A stretch of DNA of 64,000 nt from Streptomyces sp. NRRL F-4489 (GCF_001509485.1 NZ_LLZI01000112.1:124001-188000), one strand, 5' to 3'. Shown: positions 26,059 to 35,284, counted from the first letter of the stretch. Program-made: numbers and translations. Notes: generated by a model from the sequence alone, not told the origin.

Positions 26059-26810
26059 CAGCGGCCTTCCTCGGTCCAGGTGGCGGCGGGCCCGTCGAGG
26101 ACGATGTCCCAGCGGTAGCCCAGCGACCATTCGGGGACGGACAGGTCGTGGTCGTAGGCGGCGACCAGGCGGGCGCGGGCGGCGGGGTCGGTGACGGACT
26201 GGAGGATGGGGTCGTGGCGGAAGAGCGGGTCGCCGGGGAAGTACATCTGGGTGATCAGGCGCTGGGTGAAGGCGGTGCCGAAGAGCGAGAAGTGGATGTG
26301 GGCGGGGCGCCAGGCGTTGGTGTGGTTGCGCCACGGGTAGGCGCCGGGCTTGATCGTGGTGAAGCGGTAGACCCCCTGATCATCCGTCAGGCAGCGTCCC
26401 GTTCCCGTGAAGTTGGGGTCGAGCGGGGCCGGATGCTGATCGCGCTCGTGGGCGTAGCGGCCGGCGGCGTTGGCCTGCCAGATCTCCACGAGCTGGCCGG
26501 TGACGGGGCGGCCGGCGCGGTCCAGGACCCGGCCGGTGACGGTTATCCGCTCGCCGAGCGGTGCGCTGGAGTGCCGGCGGGTGAGGTCGTGGTCGAGGTC
26601 GGTGAGGTCGGTGCGGCCGAAGACCGGGCCGGACAGCTCGGCCGCCTCCGGGTCCAGAACGGGCACCAGCGGCTGCCGGGGGTGGCGCAGCGCGGTGCTG
26701 CGGTACGGCGGGTAGTCGCGGTCGGGGTGGTGGCGGGGGCGGCCGTCCGCGGCGGCGGCCTCGGCGCGGGCGGCGATCTCGCGGGCGATGTCCTGCTGGT
26801 CGGCGGGCAT
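26058..26810 (-). CDS. pcaH: Protocatechuate 3,4-dioxygenase beta subunit
   Basis: A 250-residue iron-binding beta chain. The region VEIWQANAAGRYAHERDQHPAPLDPNFTGTGRCLTDDQGVYRFTTIKPGAYPW and AWRPAHIHFSLFG contain the Tyr and His ligands of the mononuclear Fe(III). PcaGH cleaves the ring of protocatechuate between the hydroxyls, giving 3-carboxy-cis,cis-muconate. The coding region follows pcaJ by four bases and is translationally close to pcaG. Confidence 0.92.
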   Translation of the reverse strand: MPADQQDIAREIAARAEAAAADGRPRHHPDRDYPPYRSTALRHPRQPLVPVLDPEAAELSGPVFGRTDLTDLDHDLTRRHSSAPLGERITVTGRVLDRAGRPVTGQLVEIWQANAAGRYAHERDQHPAPLDPNFTGTGRCLTDDQGVYRFTTIKPGAYPWRNHTNAWRPAHIHFSLFGTAFTQRLITQMYFPGDPLFRHDPILQSVTDPAARARLVAAYDHDLSVPEWSLGYRWDIVLDGPAATWTEEGR

Positions 26811-26814
26811 GGCG

Positions 26815-27447
26815 TTACCTTTCGAGGACGGGGGCGGCGGTCCGGTGGACGACGTCCCGGGCGCTGACCCCGGGCGCGGTCTCGGCCAGCACCAGGCCGG
26901 CGGGGGTGACGTCGAGGACGGCGAGGTCGGTGATGATCCGGTCGACGCAGGCCCGGCCGGTCAGCGGGAGGGTGCACTCGGGGACGAGTTTGGGCGTGCC
27001 GTCCTTGGCGGTGTGCGACATCAGCACGATCACCCGGCGGGCGCCGTGCACGAGGTCCATCGCACCGCCCATGCCCTTGACCATCTTGCCGGGCACGACC
27101 CAGTTGGCCAGGTCGCCGCGGGCCGAGACCTGCATCGCGCCGAGCACCGCGGCGTCGAGGTGGCCGCCGCGGATCATGCCGAAGGAGAGCGCGGAGTCGA
27201 AGCAGGCGGCGCCGGGCAGCGCGGTGACGGTCTCCTTCCCGGCGTTGACCAGATCCGGGTCGAGTGCGTCCTCGGTGGGGTACGGGCCGACGCCGAGCAG
27301 GCCGTTCTCGGAGTGCAGTACGACGTCCACGCCGGGCGGCAGATGGCCGGGGACGAGCGTGGGCAGGCCGATGCCGAGGTTGACGTACCAGCCGTCGGCG
27401 AGTTCGCGGGCGGCGCGGGCCGCCATCTCGTCGCGGGTCCAGCTCAT
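26815..27447 (-). CDS. pcaJ: 3-oxoadipate CoA-transferase subunit B
   Basis: A 210-residue class I CoA-transferase B subunit. [35 protein letters not shown] contains the catalytic Glu of the SENG motif. [17 protein letters not shown] is also characteristic. It works with PcaI to form beta-ketoadipyl-CoA. The start overlaps the pcaI stop (ATGA). Confidence 0.9.
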   Translation of the reverse strand: MSWTRDEMAARAARELADGWYVNLGIGLPTLVPGHLPPGVDVVLHSENGLLGVGPYPTEDALDPDLVNAGKETVTALPGAACFDSALSFGMIRGGHLDAAVLGAMQVSARGDLANWVVPGKMVKGMGGAMDLVHGARRVIVLMSHTAKDGTPKLVPECTLPLTGRACVDRIITDLAVLDVTPAGLVLAETAPGVSARDVVHRTAAPVLER

Positions 27448-28202
27448 CCGGTCCGCACCGTCCTCCGCTCGATGCCCTTGGCGGCGGCCTGCTCCGGCGT
27501 CAGCGCCACCACGCGCTGCACGAAGACGCCGGGCAGGTGCACCGCGTCCGGGTCCAACTCCCCTGGTTCCACCAGCTCTTCGACTTCCGCGATGGTGATC
27601 CGCCCGGCCATCGCGGCGAGCGGGTTGAAGTTGCGGGCGGCCTTGGCGAAGACCAGATTGCCGTGCCGGTCGCCGCGGGCGGCCCTCACGAGCGCGAAGT
27701 CGGTGCGCAGCGCGCGCTCCAGGACGTACTCCCGGCCGTCGAAGGCGCGGACCTCCTTGGGCGGTGAGGCGACGGCGACCGAGCCGTCCGCGGCGTAGCG
27801 CCAGGGCAGTCCGCCCTCGGCGACCGGGGTGCCGACGCCGGCCGGGGTGAAGAAGGCGGGGATGCCGCAGCCGCCGGCCCGCAGCCGCTCGGCGAGCGTG
27901 CCCTGCGGGGTCAGTTGCACCTCCAGTTCGCCGCTGAGGTAGCGGCGGGCGAATTCCTTGTTGTCGCCGACGTACGAGCCGGTGACGCGGGTGATCCGGC
28001 CGGCCGCGAGCAGGATGCCCAGACCGCCGCCGTCCACCCCGCAGTTGTTGGAGACCACGCCCAGTCCGCGGGCGCCCTGGTCGTACAGCGCCTGGATGAG
28101 CACGTTCGGGACGCCGGTGAGGCCGAAGCCGCCGACCGCGAGGGTGGCGCCGTCCGGGATGTCGGCCACCGCTTCCGCGGCGGTGGCCACTTCTTTGTCC
28201 AT
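27444..28202 (-). CDS. pcaI: 3-oxoadipate CoA-transferase subunit A
   Basis: A 252-residue A subunit. [44 protein letters not shown] is the family's N-terminal signature, and TPAGVGT lies further on. It is the first gene of the operon pcaI-pcaJ-pcaH-pcaG-pcaB-pcaD-pobA. Its start is separated from the divergent IclR gene by 137 bases containing palindromes, and the regulator probably controls it. Confidence 0.9.
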   Translation of the reverse strand: MDKEVATAAEAVADIPDGATLAVGGFGLTGVPNVLIQALYDQGARGLGVVSNNCGVDGGGLGILLAAGRITRVTGSYVGDNKEFARRYLSGELEVQLTPQGTLAERLRAGGCGIPAFFTPAGVGTPVAEGGLPWRYAADGSVAVASPPKEVRAFDGREYVLERALRTDFALVRAARGDRHGNLVFAKAARNFNPLAAMAGRITIAEVEELVEPGELDPDAVHLPGVFVQRVVALTPEQAAAKGIERRTVRTG

Positions 28203-28215
28203 GCCCGCTCCCCTT

Positions 28216-28250
28216 GTTCGCCTGGTGAACTTTGGTTCATACTCGCGAGT
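28216..28250. promoter_or_regulatory. Palindromic operator region upstream of pcaI
   Basis: TGAAC-tttg-GTTCA (28226-28239) is a perfect inverted repeat, and ACTCGCGAGT (28241-28250) is a perfect 10-bp palindrome immediately after it. A further GTTC...GAAC arrangement begins at 28216. The cluster lies between divergent pcaI and the tandem IclR gene, a likely binding site for that regulator. Confidence 0.5.
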
Positions 28251-28339
28251 GGGCAGAGTGTCCGCCCCTGCTGGCGCACTGTCAATGGCCCGTACGCCGC
28301 GCCGCGCCGCCGGGGCCCGAACGACCAGGAGCGTCCGCC

Positions 28340-30007
28340 ATGCCGCAGCCCGATCCGCGCTTCCCCGACGCCCCCGCCGAGCTGGTCGGCCCGCTGGCCC
28401 GCGGCCTGGCGCTGCTGCGCACGATGGGCGCCGCGCCCGAAGTCCGGCAGCGGCCCGGCGACTTGGCGCGGGCCACGGGGCTGGCCCGCTCCACCGTCGA
28501 CCGCATCGCCACCACCCTGACCCGGCTGGGGCATCTGCGCGCCGAGGGCCGCGATCTGCTGCTCGCCCCCGGGGCGATGGCGCTGAGCAACGCCTATCTG
28601 GCCGCCAGCGGTCTGCCCGGACTCCTCGGCCCGCTCGCGGTGGACCTCGCCGACCGCCTCGACGAGTCGGTGTCGCTGGCCGTGCCGGACGGGGACGGGG
28701 TGCGCTTCGTCACCCAGGCCACCCGCCGCCGCACGATGGCGATCGCGTTCCGCATCGGCGATCTGCTGCCCGCCGAACGGTGCGCGCCCGGCGCCCTGTT
28801 CGCCGACGGCTGGGACGCCGAGCAGCAGGCGCGCTGGCTGCTCCGGCTGCGCCGCGACCCGCTGCACACCGGTTTCCCCGCGGTACCGCCGCGCCCCGCC
28901 CCGGCCCGGCCCGACGAGGTCGCCGCCGCGTTCCTGGATCGCGTCCGGGCGGCCCGGGACCGCGGCTTCTCCCTGGACGACCAGCTGATCGAACCGGGCC
29001 TGGTGGCGGTCGCCCTCCCGGTCCGCGATCCGTCCGGCGCGCCGGTCTGCGCGCTCAGCGTGGTCAGCCACACCAGCCGCCACGACGCCGGTTCGCTGGC
29101 CGGCCACGCCCTGCCGCCGCTGCGGGAGACCGTGGCCGAGATGGAGCGCCGGCTCGCCGCGCCGCGCCCCGCGCCGCCCGCCCCGGCCGCCGCGCCCTCC
29201 GCCGGCGCGCTCAAGGAGGAGCTGGGCTCCGGCTTCCTCCAGTCCCTGGCGCGCGGCCTCGATGTGCTGTGCGCGCTCGGCGCGGCACCGGACGGCGCGC
29301 CGCTCGCCGAGATCGCCCGGTCCACCGGCCTGCCGCGCGCCACCGCCCGCCGGTCCCTGCTCACCCTCCGCCACCTGGGCTACGTGGCCGCCGACGACGA
29401 GGGCTTCCGCCTCCTGCCGCGGGTGCTGGAGCTGGGCTGCGCGCGGCTGTCCGGGCTCCCGCTGCCCGAGATCGCCCGGCCCCACCTGGTCGATCTGGTC
29501 CGCAGGGTCGGCGAGTCGGCGTCCGCCGCGGTGCTCGACGGCGATGACATCCGGTATGTGGCGCGCGTCCCGACCACCCGCGTCATGCGGCTGGACCTCA
29601 CGGTCGGCACCCGCCTGCCCGCGTACGCCACGGCGATGGGCCGGGTCCTGCTGGCCGCGCTGCCGGACGCCGAACGGGCCGCGTTCCTGCGCCGGGTGGC
29701 ACCGCGGCCGCTGACGCCGTACACAGTGGCCGGCCGGGCCGCGCTCGCCCGGGCGGTGGCCGCCGCCGGGCGGGACGGGCACGCCCTGGTCGAGCAGGAG
29801 CTGGAGGAGGGGCTGCGCTCGCTGGCGGTGCCGGTGCGCGACGGGCACGGCCGGGTGGTCGCCGCCGTCAACGTCGCCCTGCACGCCGGCCGGGGCACGC
29901 CCGAGGAGAGCCGGGCGGCGCTGCTGCCGGCGCTGCGGGAGGCGGCCGGGCGGATCGGGGCCGACCTGGCCGCGGTCGGCCGGTGGACCGGCACCCCCGC
30001 GGCCTGA
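28340..30007 (+). CDS. Tandem IclR-family regulator (two fused IclR units)
   Basis: A 555-residue protein made of two complete IclR units. The first has a winged HTH at about residues 15-70 (LRTMGAAPEVRQRPGDLARATGLARSTVDRIATTLTRLGHLRAEG) with an effector domain to about 275. After a Pro/Ala-rich linker the second unit starts (GFLQSLARGLDVLCALGAAPDGAPLAEIARSTGLPRATARRSLLTLRHLGYVAAD), with the PcaR/PobR-type effector domain (VGTRLPAYATAMGRVLLAALP). The start at 28340 has AGGAG upstream. It is divergent from the pca operon and probably controls it in response to protocatechuate or beta-ketoadipate, which is inference from context. Confidence 0.85.
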   Translation: MPQPDPRFPDAPAELVGPLARGLALLRTMGAAPEVRQRPGDLARATGLARSTVDRIATTLTRLGHLRAEGRDLLLAPGAMALSNAYLAASGLPGLLGPLAVDLADRLDESVSLAVPDGDGVRFVTQATRRRTMAIAFRIGDLLPAERCAPGALFADGWDAEQQARWLLRLRRDPLHTGFPAVPPRPAPARPDEVAAAFLDRVRAARDRGFSLDDQLIEPGLVAVALPVRDPSGAPVCALSVVSHTSRHDAGSLAGHALPPLRETVAEMERRLAAPRPAPPAPAAAPSAGALKEELGSGFLQSLARGLDVLCALGAAPDGAPLAEIARSTGLPRATARRSLLTLRHLGYVAADDEGFRLLPRVLELGCARLSGLPLPEIARPHLVDLVRRVGESASAAVLDGDDIRYVARVPTTRVMRLDLTVGTRLPAYATAMGRVLLAALPDAERAAFLRRVAPRPLTPYTVAGRAALARAVAAAGRDGHALVEQELEEGLRSLAVPVRDGHGRVVAAVNVALHAGRGTPEESRAALLPALREAAGRIGADLAAVGRWTGTPAA

Positions 30008-30047
30008 GCGGCGCCGCGGCGGCACAGCGGGCCCCGGGTACGCAAAG

Positions 30048-30099
30048 GGCCCCGCCCCGCTCCTGCCCGAGGTGACGGACGCAGGAACGGGGCGGGGCC
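30048..30099. terminator. 19-bp bidirectional hairpin
   Basis: Arms at 30048-30066 and 30081-30099 pair over 19 bases with a single mismatch, loop of 14 bases. It lies between the convergent IclR and chaplin genes and likely terminates both. Confidence 0.8.
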
Positions 30100-30127
30100 G
30101 GTGCGGGGGAGCCGCGCCGTCAGGCGC

Positions 30128-30454
30128 TCAGCGGCGGCCGCCCTTGCCGTGGTGGCCCTTGTGGTGGTGCTTGTAGTGGTGGTGGTGGTGGCGAACGATC
30201 ACGTGCCGCCGCTCATGGGAGTTGATGCAGGTGTTCCCGAAGGCCGGGTTCAGCAGCCCGATGATGTCGATGGTGTTGCCACACACGTTGAGCGGAACGT
30301 GCACCGGGATCTGGATGACGTTGCCCGACAGCACGCCGGGCGACCCGACGGCGCCACCGCCCGCACCGCTGTCGGCGAAAGCGGCCGAACTTCCACCCAG
30401 AGCGGTCCCGGCCGCCAGAGCAGCCACAGCGGTAATCCGTGTGATCCGTGACAT
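30128..30454 (-). CDS. Short chaplin with a His-rich C-terminal tail
   Basis: A 108-residue secreted protein. Signal peptide: MSRITRITAVAALAAGTALGGSSAAFA. The chaplin domain follows: GAVGSPGVLSGNVIQIPVHVPLNVCGNTIDIIGLLNPAFGNTCIN, with the two conserved cysteines. Ordinary short chaplins end about here. This one carries 30 more residues with 12 His and 8 Arg/Lys. Chaplins assemble into amyloid-like surface layers on aerial hyphae and spores. The start at 30454 has AAAGG six bases upstream. The tail could bind metals or the cell wall, which is inference. Confidence 0.9.
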   Translation of the reverse strand: MSRITRITAVAALAAGTALGGSSAAFADSGAGGGAVGSPGVLSGNVIQIPVHVPLNVCGNTIDIIGLLNPAFGNTCINSHERRHVIVRHHHHHYKHHHKGHHGKGGRR

Positions 30455-30739
30455 TCCGAACCTTTCGATCAATCCAAGCGACCCAACGCCGCTCTCTGCT
30501 CTTCCCTTCGGCATACACACCGTCACCATGAGGGCATAGGCCCGCAATTCCCTCTTTCGCGTCGCTCCGGACGCCGCCAATCGGACGACGGTTGACGCTC
30601 CCCCGCCCGCACCCCGGTCCGGCGGCGGCCCCCGGTCACCGGCGCGACCAGGTACGCCGCCACCCCGCCGGCACGGCAGGCCGGCTCCTGACTCCCCCGG
30701 GGCGGGCCAAACCTGCTCCGTCGCGGACCGGACCCCCGG

Positions 30740-31285
30740 TCAGCGCGGGGTTGACGCCTGGCAGTACGGGCAGCGGACCGCGCCCCCGGCCGTGACCAGC
30801 CGGCCGCAGCCGGCGCACACCGCGCCCAGCCAGCAGGCCGCCTCCCCGCCCTCCCCGGACCGGCCGGCCGCCGCCCCGCCCGTGAGCAGGCACCGGGCGA
30901 GGACCCGGGCGTGGCTGAGGTGGAGCGGTGCGACGGCGGTCCGGAGCACGACCGGGCCGCGGCCGGCCAGCGCCCGCAGCCGGCGCAGTCCGGCGGCCCG
31001 GACCGCCTCCGCCAGCTCCTGCTCGTAGTGGCGGGCGAACGCCTCGTACCGCTCCTCGCGCGTCCCGTACCAGCGCCACAGCGCGGCCGACGGGGCGACC
31101 GCGGCGAGCCAGACGTCCGGTACGGCGCTCCTGGCCAGGCGGCCGAGCGGCAGGCGCCGGTCGACCAGGACCCGCGTACCGGGCCAGGGGCGCGCGGCCG
31201 CGTACACCGACTCCGTCCACACCCGGAGCGCGGTCTCCCCCGCGGCCCCGGTCCCGTCCTCGGGCCGTTCCCCACCGCTCCTCAT
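30740..31285 (-). CDS. DUF488 family protein with C-terminal zinc ribbon
   Basis: A 181-residue protein. The DUF488 core is recognisable (RVWTESVYAAARPWPGTRVLVDRRLPLGRLARSAVPDVWLAAVAPSAALWRWYG...EERYEAFARHYEQEL). After about residue 120 it has an unusual extension that ends in CAGCGRLVTAGGAVRCPYC, a four-cysteine zinc ribbon. The start at 31285 is preceded by GAGGAG at five bases. DUF488 function is unknown. The gene is divergent from narG. Confidence 0.75.
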   Translation of the reverse strand: MRSGGERPEDGTGAAGETALRVWTESVYAAARPWPGTRVLVDRRLPLGRLARSAVPDVWLAAVAPSAALWRWYGTREERYEAFARHYEQELAEAVRAAGLRRLRALAGRGPVVLRTAVAPLHLSHARVLARCLLTGGAAAGRSGEGGEAACWLGAVCAGCGRLVTAGGAVRCPYCQASTPR

Positions 31286-31347
31286 ACGAGCTCCTCGCGC
31301 CGCCGCGATCCTCCCGGCCCGCGCCGGGACGCCCCCAGCCCTAAGCA

Positions 31348-31429
31348 TTGCACAGCGCAAACGCCGTCACCGGTTCGAAGTACATGCCATTGGCAAGTAT
31401 TGCAAAGGGCAAGAAAAACTCCGTATAAC
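31348..31429 (+). promoter_or_regulatory. narG promoter with tandem TTGC-N5-GCAA operators
   Basis: Two copies of the same inverted repeat are present: TTGCACAGCGCAA at 31348-31360 and TTGCAAAGGGCAA at 31400-31412. Their centres are 52 bp apart, five helical turns. The second overlaps a candidate -35 (TTGCAA, 31400-31405), followed after 18 bp by a -10 (TATAAC, 31424-31429). The region is the AT-richest part of the gap between the DUF488 gene and narG. The geometry fits control of narG by a dimeric regulator that binds both sites, but the protein is unknown. Confidence 0.55.
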
Positions 31430-31566
31430 TCTCCTCAACTCTGCGGGGAGGGCGCCCCGATGGGGGCGCCGCGTCGTGAAGCTGGACCGCGAGCGGAACG
31501 CGACCGGTCCGGTGCGGGGGGCCAGGCGGCCGGTGCCGCCCGCGTGCCCTGGAAGGAGCGACGACG

Positions 31567-34500
31567 GTGGTACGACGCGGTGCCCGTAAGGAAGCCGAAC
31601 GAGTCGCGGCGCTGGCCGCGGAGCAGTTGCTGAAGGTGGGGACGACGCTGCGGCGGACCCCGGCCAGCCCGGATCTCCGGGCGGTCTACCGGGCCGATCA
31701 GCGCGTCAATGACGCGCCCTATCGCGAGCGGTGGGCCCACGACCGGGTCGTGCGGTCCACGCACGGGGTCAACTGCACCGGCTCGTGCTCGTGGAAGGTC
31801 TACGTCAAGGACGGCGTGATCACCTGGGAGACACAGGAGACCGACTACCCCTCGGTGGGCCCGGACCGGCCGGAGTACGAGCCGCGCGGCTGCCCGCGCG
31901 GGGCGTCGTTCTCCTGGTACACCTACTCGCCGACCCGGGTGCGCCATCCGCACGTCCGCGGGGTGCTGCTGGAGCTGTACCGCGAGGCGCGGGAGCGGCT
32001 CGGCGACCCGGTGGCGGCCTGGGCGGAGATCACCGGCGATCCCGCCAAGCGGCGCCGCTACCAGGCGGCGCGCGGCAAGGGCGGTCTGGTGCGGATCGGC
32101 TGGGACGAGGCGCTGGAGATCGCGGCCGCCGCGCACGTCCACACCATCGCCGCGTACGGCCCGGACCGGATCGCCGGGTTCTCCCCGATCCCGGCGATGT
32201 CGATGGCCTCGCACGCGGTGGGGGCGCGCTTCATGTCGCTGATCGGCGCGCCGATGATCTCGTTCTACGACTGGTACGCGGACCTGCCCATCGCCTCACC
32301 GCAGGTCTTCGGCGACCAGACCGATGTCCCGGAGTCCGGTGACTGGTGGGACGCGGCGTATCTGATGCTGTGGGGCTCCAACGTGCCGGTGACCCGCACG
32401 CCGGACGCCCACTGGATGGCCGAGGCCCGCTACCGCGGCCAGAAGGTGGTGGTGGTCTCCCCGGACTACGCGGACGCGACCAAGTTCGCCGACGAGTGGC
32501 AGCATCCGCACCCCGGGACCGACGGGGCGCTGGCGATGGCCATGGGGCATGTGATCCTCACCGAGTGCTTCGTGCGGCGGCAGGTGCCGTACTTCACCGA
32601 CTACGTGCGGCACTTCACCGATCTGCCGTTCCTGGTCGAACTGGACGAGCGCGAGGGGAAGGTGACGCCGGGGAAGTTCCTGACCGCGGCCGCTCTGGGG
32701 CTGGACGCCGACGCGGGCGCGGCGGCGGCGTGGAAGCCGGTGCTGGTGGACGCGGCCTCCGGCAGGCCGGTCGTCCCCAACGGCACGCTCGGCGACCGCT
32801 GGTCGAAGAGCGGCATCGGCCGCTGGAACCTCGAACTGGGCGATGTGGAACCCACTCTGACGTTCCATCAGGAGGGTGCGGAGTGCGCCGAGGTGCTGCT
32901 GCCGCGCTTCGACTCCCCCGGGTCCGTGCGGCGCGGCGTCCCGGTGCGGGAGCTGTCCGGGCGCCGGGTGACCACCGTCTTCGACCTGCTGCTCGCCCAG
33001 TACGGGGTGGCCCGCCCGGGGCTGCCCGGTGACTGGCCGGCCGGCTACGACGACCCCGCCGGCCCGTACACCCCGGCCTGGCAGGAGACGATCACCTCGG
33101 TGCCGGCCGCGGCGGTGGTGCGCGCGGCCCGGGAGTTCGCGGGGACGGCGGAGAAGACCCGCGGCCGCTGCATGATCGTGATGGGCGCGGGCACCAACCA
33201 CTGGTTCCACTCCGACACCATCTACCGCTCCTTCCTCACCCTGCTGCTGCTCACCGGCTGCCAGGGCGTGAACGGCGGCGGCTGGGCGCACTACGTCGGA
33301 CAGGAGAAGGTGCGCCCGTACACCGGCTGGCAGCAGCTCCAGTCCGCCGCTGACTGGGTGCGCCCGTCCCGGCAGATGGCCGGCACACCGTACTGGTATC
33401 TGCACACCGATCAGTGGCGGTACGACGGCCAGGACGCCGGTGCGCTGGCCTCGCCGACCGGGCGCGCCGCGTTCGCCGGCCGGCACACCGCCGATCTGGT
33501 GGCGCAGTCGATGCGGCTGGGCTGGATGCCGTCGGCGCCCGCGTTCACCGCCAATCCGCTCGATCTGGGGCGGCGGGTGCGGGAGTCGGGGCATGAGCCC
33601 GGGGAGTGGGTGGCCGCCGAACTCGCCGCCGGGCGGCTGGCGTTCGCCTGCGAGGACCCGGACGATCCGGCCAACTGGCCGCGGGTGCTGACCGTGTGGC
33701 GGGCCAATCTGATCGGCTCGTCGGCCAAGGGCAACGAGTTCTTCCTGCGCCATCTGCTGGGCGCGAGCGACAACGCGCGGGCCGAGGAGGCCCCCGAGGG
33801 CAGCCGGCCGCGCGAGGTGGTCTGGCACGCGGAGGCGCCGCGCGGCAAGGTGGACCTGCTGCTGGCCCTGGACTTCCGGATGACCTCCACCACCCTGCTC
33901 GCCGACCTCGTCCTGCCGGCCGCGACCTGGTACGAGAAGCACGATCTGTCCAGTACGGACATGCACCCGTTCGTGCACGCCTTCTCCCCGGCGATCAATC
34001 CGCCCTGGCAGGCCCGGACCGACTTCGAGATCTTCCACGGTCTCGCGGCCCGCTTCAGCGAACTGGCCGCCGGCCGCCTGGACACCGCCTACGACCTGCT
34101 GGCGACCCCGCCGCAGCACGACACCCCCGGCGAGACCGCCCAGCCCGGCGGCACCGTGTGCGACTGGCGGGACGGCGCGCCCCCGGAGCCGGGCCGCAAC
34201 CTCCCCCACTTCACCGTGGTGGAACGGGACTACCGCGCGGTCGCCGCGAAACTGGCCGCGTTCGGACCGCTGGCCGAGGAGCAGGGCATGACGGTCAAGG
34301 GCGTCACCGTCCGGCCGGTGCCCGAGGTGCGGCGGCTGGCCGAGCGGTGCGGTACGGCGCCGGACGGGCCCGCGCGCGGCCGGCCGCTGCTGGACACCGA
34401 CGTCAAGCTGTGCGAGGCGATCCTGGCGCTGTCCGGGACGACCAACGGGCGGCTGGCGGCCGAGGGGTTCGAGCGGCTCGCCGAGCGCTGCGGTCCGGGC

Positions 34501-35283
34501 AGCGGCTTCGCCGGGCTGGCCGAGGCGGTCCGGGAGCGCCGGGTGGTGTTCTCCGACACCCAGGCCCGGCCGGTGCAGGTCGGCAGCAGCTACGAGTGGT
34601 CCGGCAAGGAGGCCCCGGACCGGCGCTACGCCCCGTTCACCATCAACACCGAGCACCGCAAGCCCTGGCACACCCTGACGGGCCGTCAGCACTGCTATCT
34701 CGACCATGACTGGATGGCCGAGCTGGGCGAGCAACTTCCCATCTACCGGCCGCCGTTGAGCCCGGCGTTCCTCGGCGGCACCGGCGACCCGGCCGCCGGG
34801 TCCGGCCCGGGCGGCGACGGCGAGCGCTCGGTGACCGTCCGCTACCTCACCCCGCACTCCAAGTGGTCGATCCACTCCGAGTACCAGGAGAACCTGCTGA
34901 TGCAGACCCTGGCCCGCGGCGGACCGGTGATCTGGATGAGCGTGGCGGACGCCGAGGCCATCGGCGCCGCGGACAACGACTGGATCGAGGCGGTCAACCC
35001 CAACGGCGTGGTGACCGCCCGGGCCGTGGTCTCGCACCGGATGCCGCCGGGCACGGTGTTCATGTACCACGTCCAGGAACGGCTGGTGAACGTGCCCCGC
35101 ACCCAGGCCACCGGGCGCCGTGGCGGCGTGCACAACGCCCTCACCCGCCTGCTGATCAAACCCACCCATCTCATCGGCGGCTACGGCCAGTTGTCGTTCG
35201 CGCCCAACTACTACGGACCGACCGGCAACCAGCGCGACGCGGTGACCGTCATCCGCCGCCGCACCCAGCACGTGGAGTACTGA
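31567..35283 (+). CDS. narG: Respiratory nitrate reductase alpha subunit
   Basis: A 1238-residue Mo-bisMGD enzyme. The [4Fe-4S] FS0 site is His66-x3-Cys70-x3-Cys74-x34-Cys109 (in THGVNCTGSCSW and PRGCPRG). FYDWYADLPIASPQVFGDQTDVPES holds the Asp that ligates Mo. The C-terminal PPGTVFMYHVQERLVNVPRTQATGRRGGVHNALTRLLIKPTHLIGGYGQLSF matches NarG. The GTG start has GGAAGGAG upstream. The complex faces the cytoplasm and reduces nitrate to nitrite using quinol electrons delivered by NarH and NarI. Streptomycetes carry up to three nar copies for survival in low oxygen. Confidence 0.95.
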   Translation: MVRRGARKEAERVAALAAEQLLKVGTTLRRTPASPDLRAVYRADQRVNDAPYRERWAHDRVVRSTHGVNCTGSCSWKVYVKDGVITWETQETDYPSVGPDRPEYEPRGCPRGASFSWYTYSPTRVRHPHVRGVLLELYREARERLGDPVAAWAEITGDPAKRRRYQAARGKGGLVRIGWDEALEIAAAAHVHTIAAYGPDRIAGFSPIPAMSMASHAVGARFMSLIGAPMISFYDWYADLPIASPQVFGDQTDVPESGDWWDAAYLMLWGSNVPVTRTPDAHWMAEARYRGQKVVVVSPDYADATKFADEWQHPHPGTDGALAMAMGHVILTECFVRRQVPYFTDYVRHFTDLPFLVELDEREGKVTPGKFLTAAALGLDADAGAAAAWKPVLVDAASGRPVVPNGTLGDRWSKSGIGRWNLELGDVEPTLTFHQEGAECAEVLLPRFDSPGSVRRGVPVRELSGRRVTTVFDLLLAQYGVARPGLPGDWPAGYDDPAGPYTPAWQETITSVPAAAVVRAAREFAGTAEKTRGRCMIVMGAGTNHWFHSDTIYRSFLTLLLLTGCQGVNGGGWAHYVGQEKVRPYTGWQQLQSAADWVRPSRQMAGTPYWYLHTDQWRYDGQDAGALASPTGRAAFAGRHTADLVAQSMRLGWMPSAPAFTANPLDLGRRVRESGHEPGEWVAAELAAGRLAFACEDPDDPANWPRVLTVWRANLIGSSAKGNEFFLRHLLGASDNARAEEAPEGSRPREVVWHAEAPRGKVDLLLALDFRMTSTTLLADLVLPAATWYEKHDLSSTDMHPFVHAFSPAINPPWQARTDFEIFHGLAARFSELAAGRLDTAYDLLATPPQHDTPGETAQPGGTVCDWRDGAPPEPGRNLPHFTVVERDYRAVAAKLAAFGPLAEEQGMTVKGVTVRPVPEVRRLAERCGTAPDGPARGRPLLDTDVKLCEAILALSGTTNGRLAAEGFERLAERCGPGSGFAGLAEAVRERRVVFSDTQARPVQVGSSYEWSGKEAPDRRYAPFTINTEHRKPWHTLTGRQHCYLDHDWMAELGEQLPIYRPPLSPAFLGGTGDPAAGSGPGGDGERSVTVRYLTPHSKWSIHSEYQENLLMQTLARGGPVIWMSVADAEAIGAADNDWIEAVNPNGVVTARAVVSHRMPPGTVFMYHVQERLVNVPRTQATGRRGGVHNALTRLLIKPTHLIGGYGQLSFAPNYYGPTGNQRDAVTVIRRRTQHVEY

Positions 35284-35284
35284 G

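Noticed and set aside
27911..30025. A 704-codon minus-strand frame opposite the tandem IclR gene
   Set aside because: Antisense shadow of a gene with strong domain evidence; Gln/Arg/Gly-rich with no homology seen.
31348..31412. Nur-type nickel box at narG
   Set aside because: The Nur consensus has TTGCAA-N5-TTGCAA; here the arms are four bases with five between, so total length and spacing differ.
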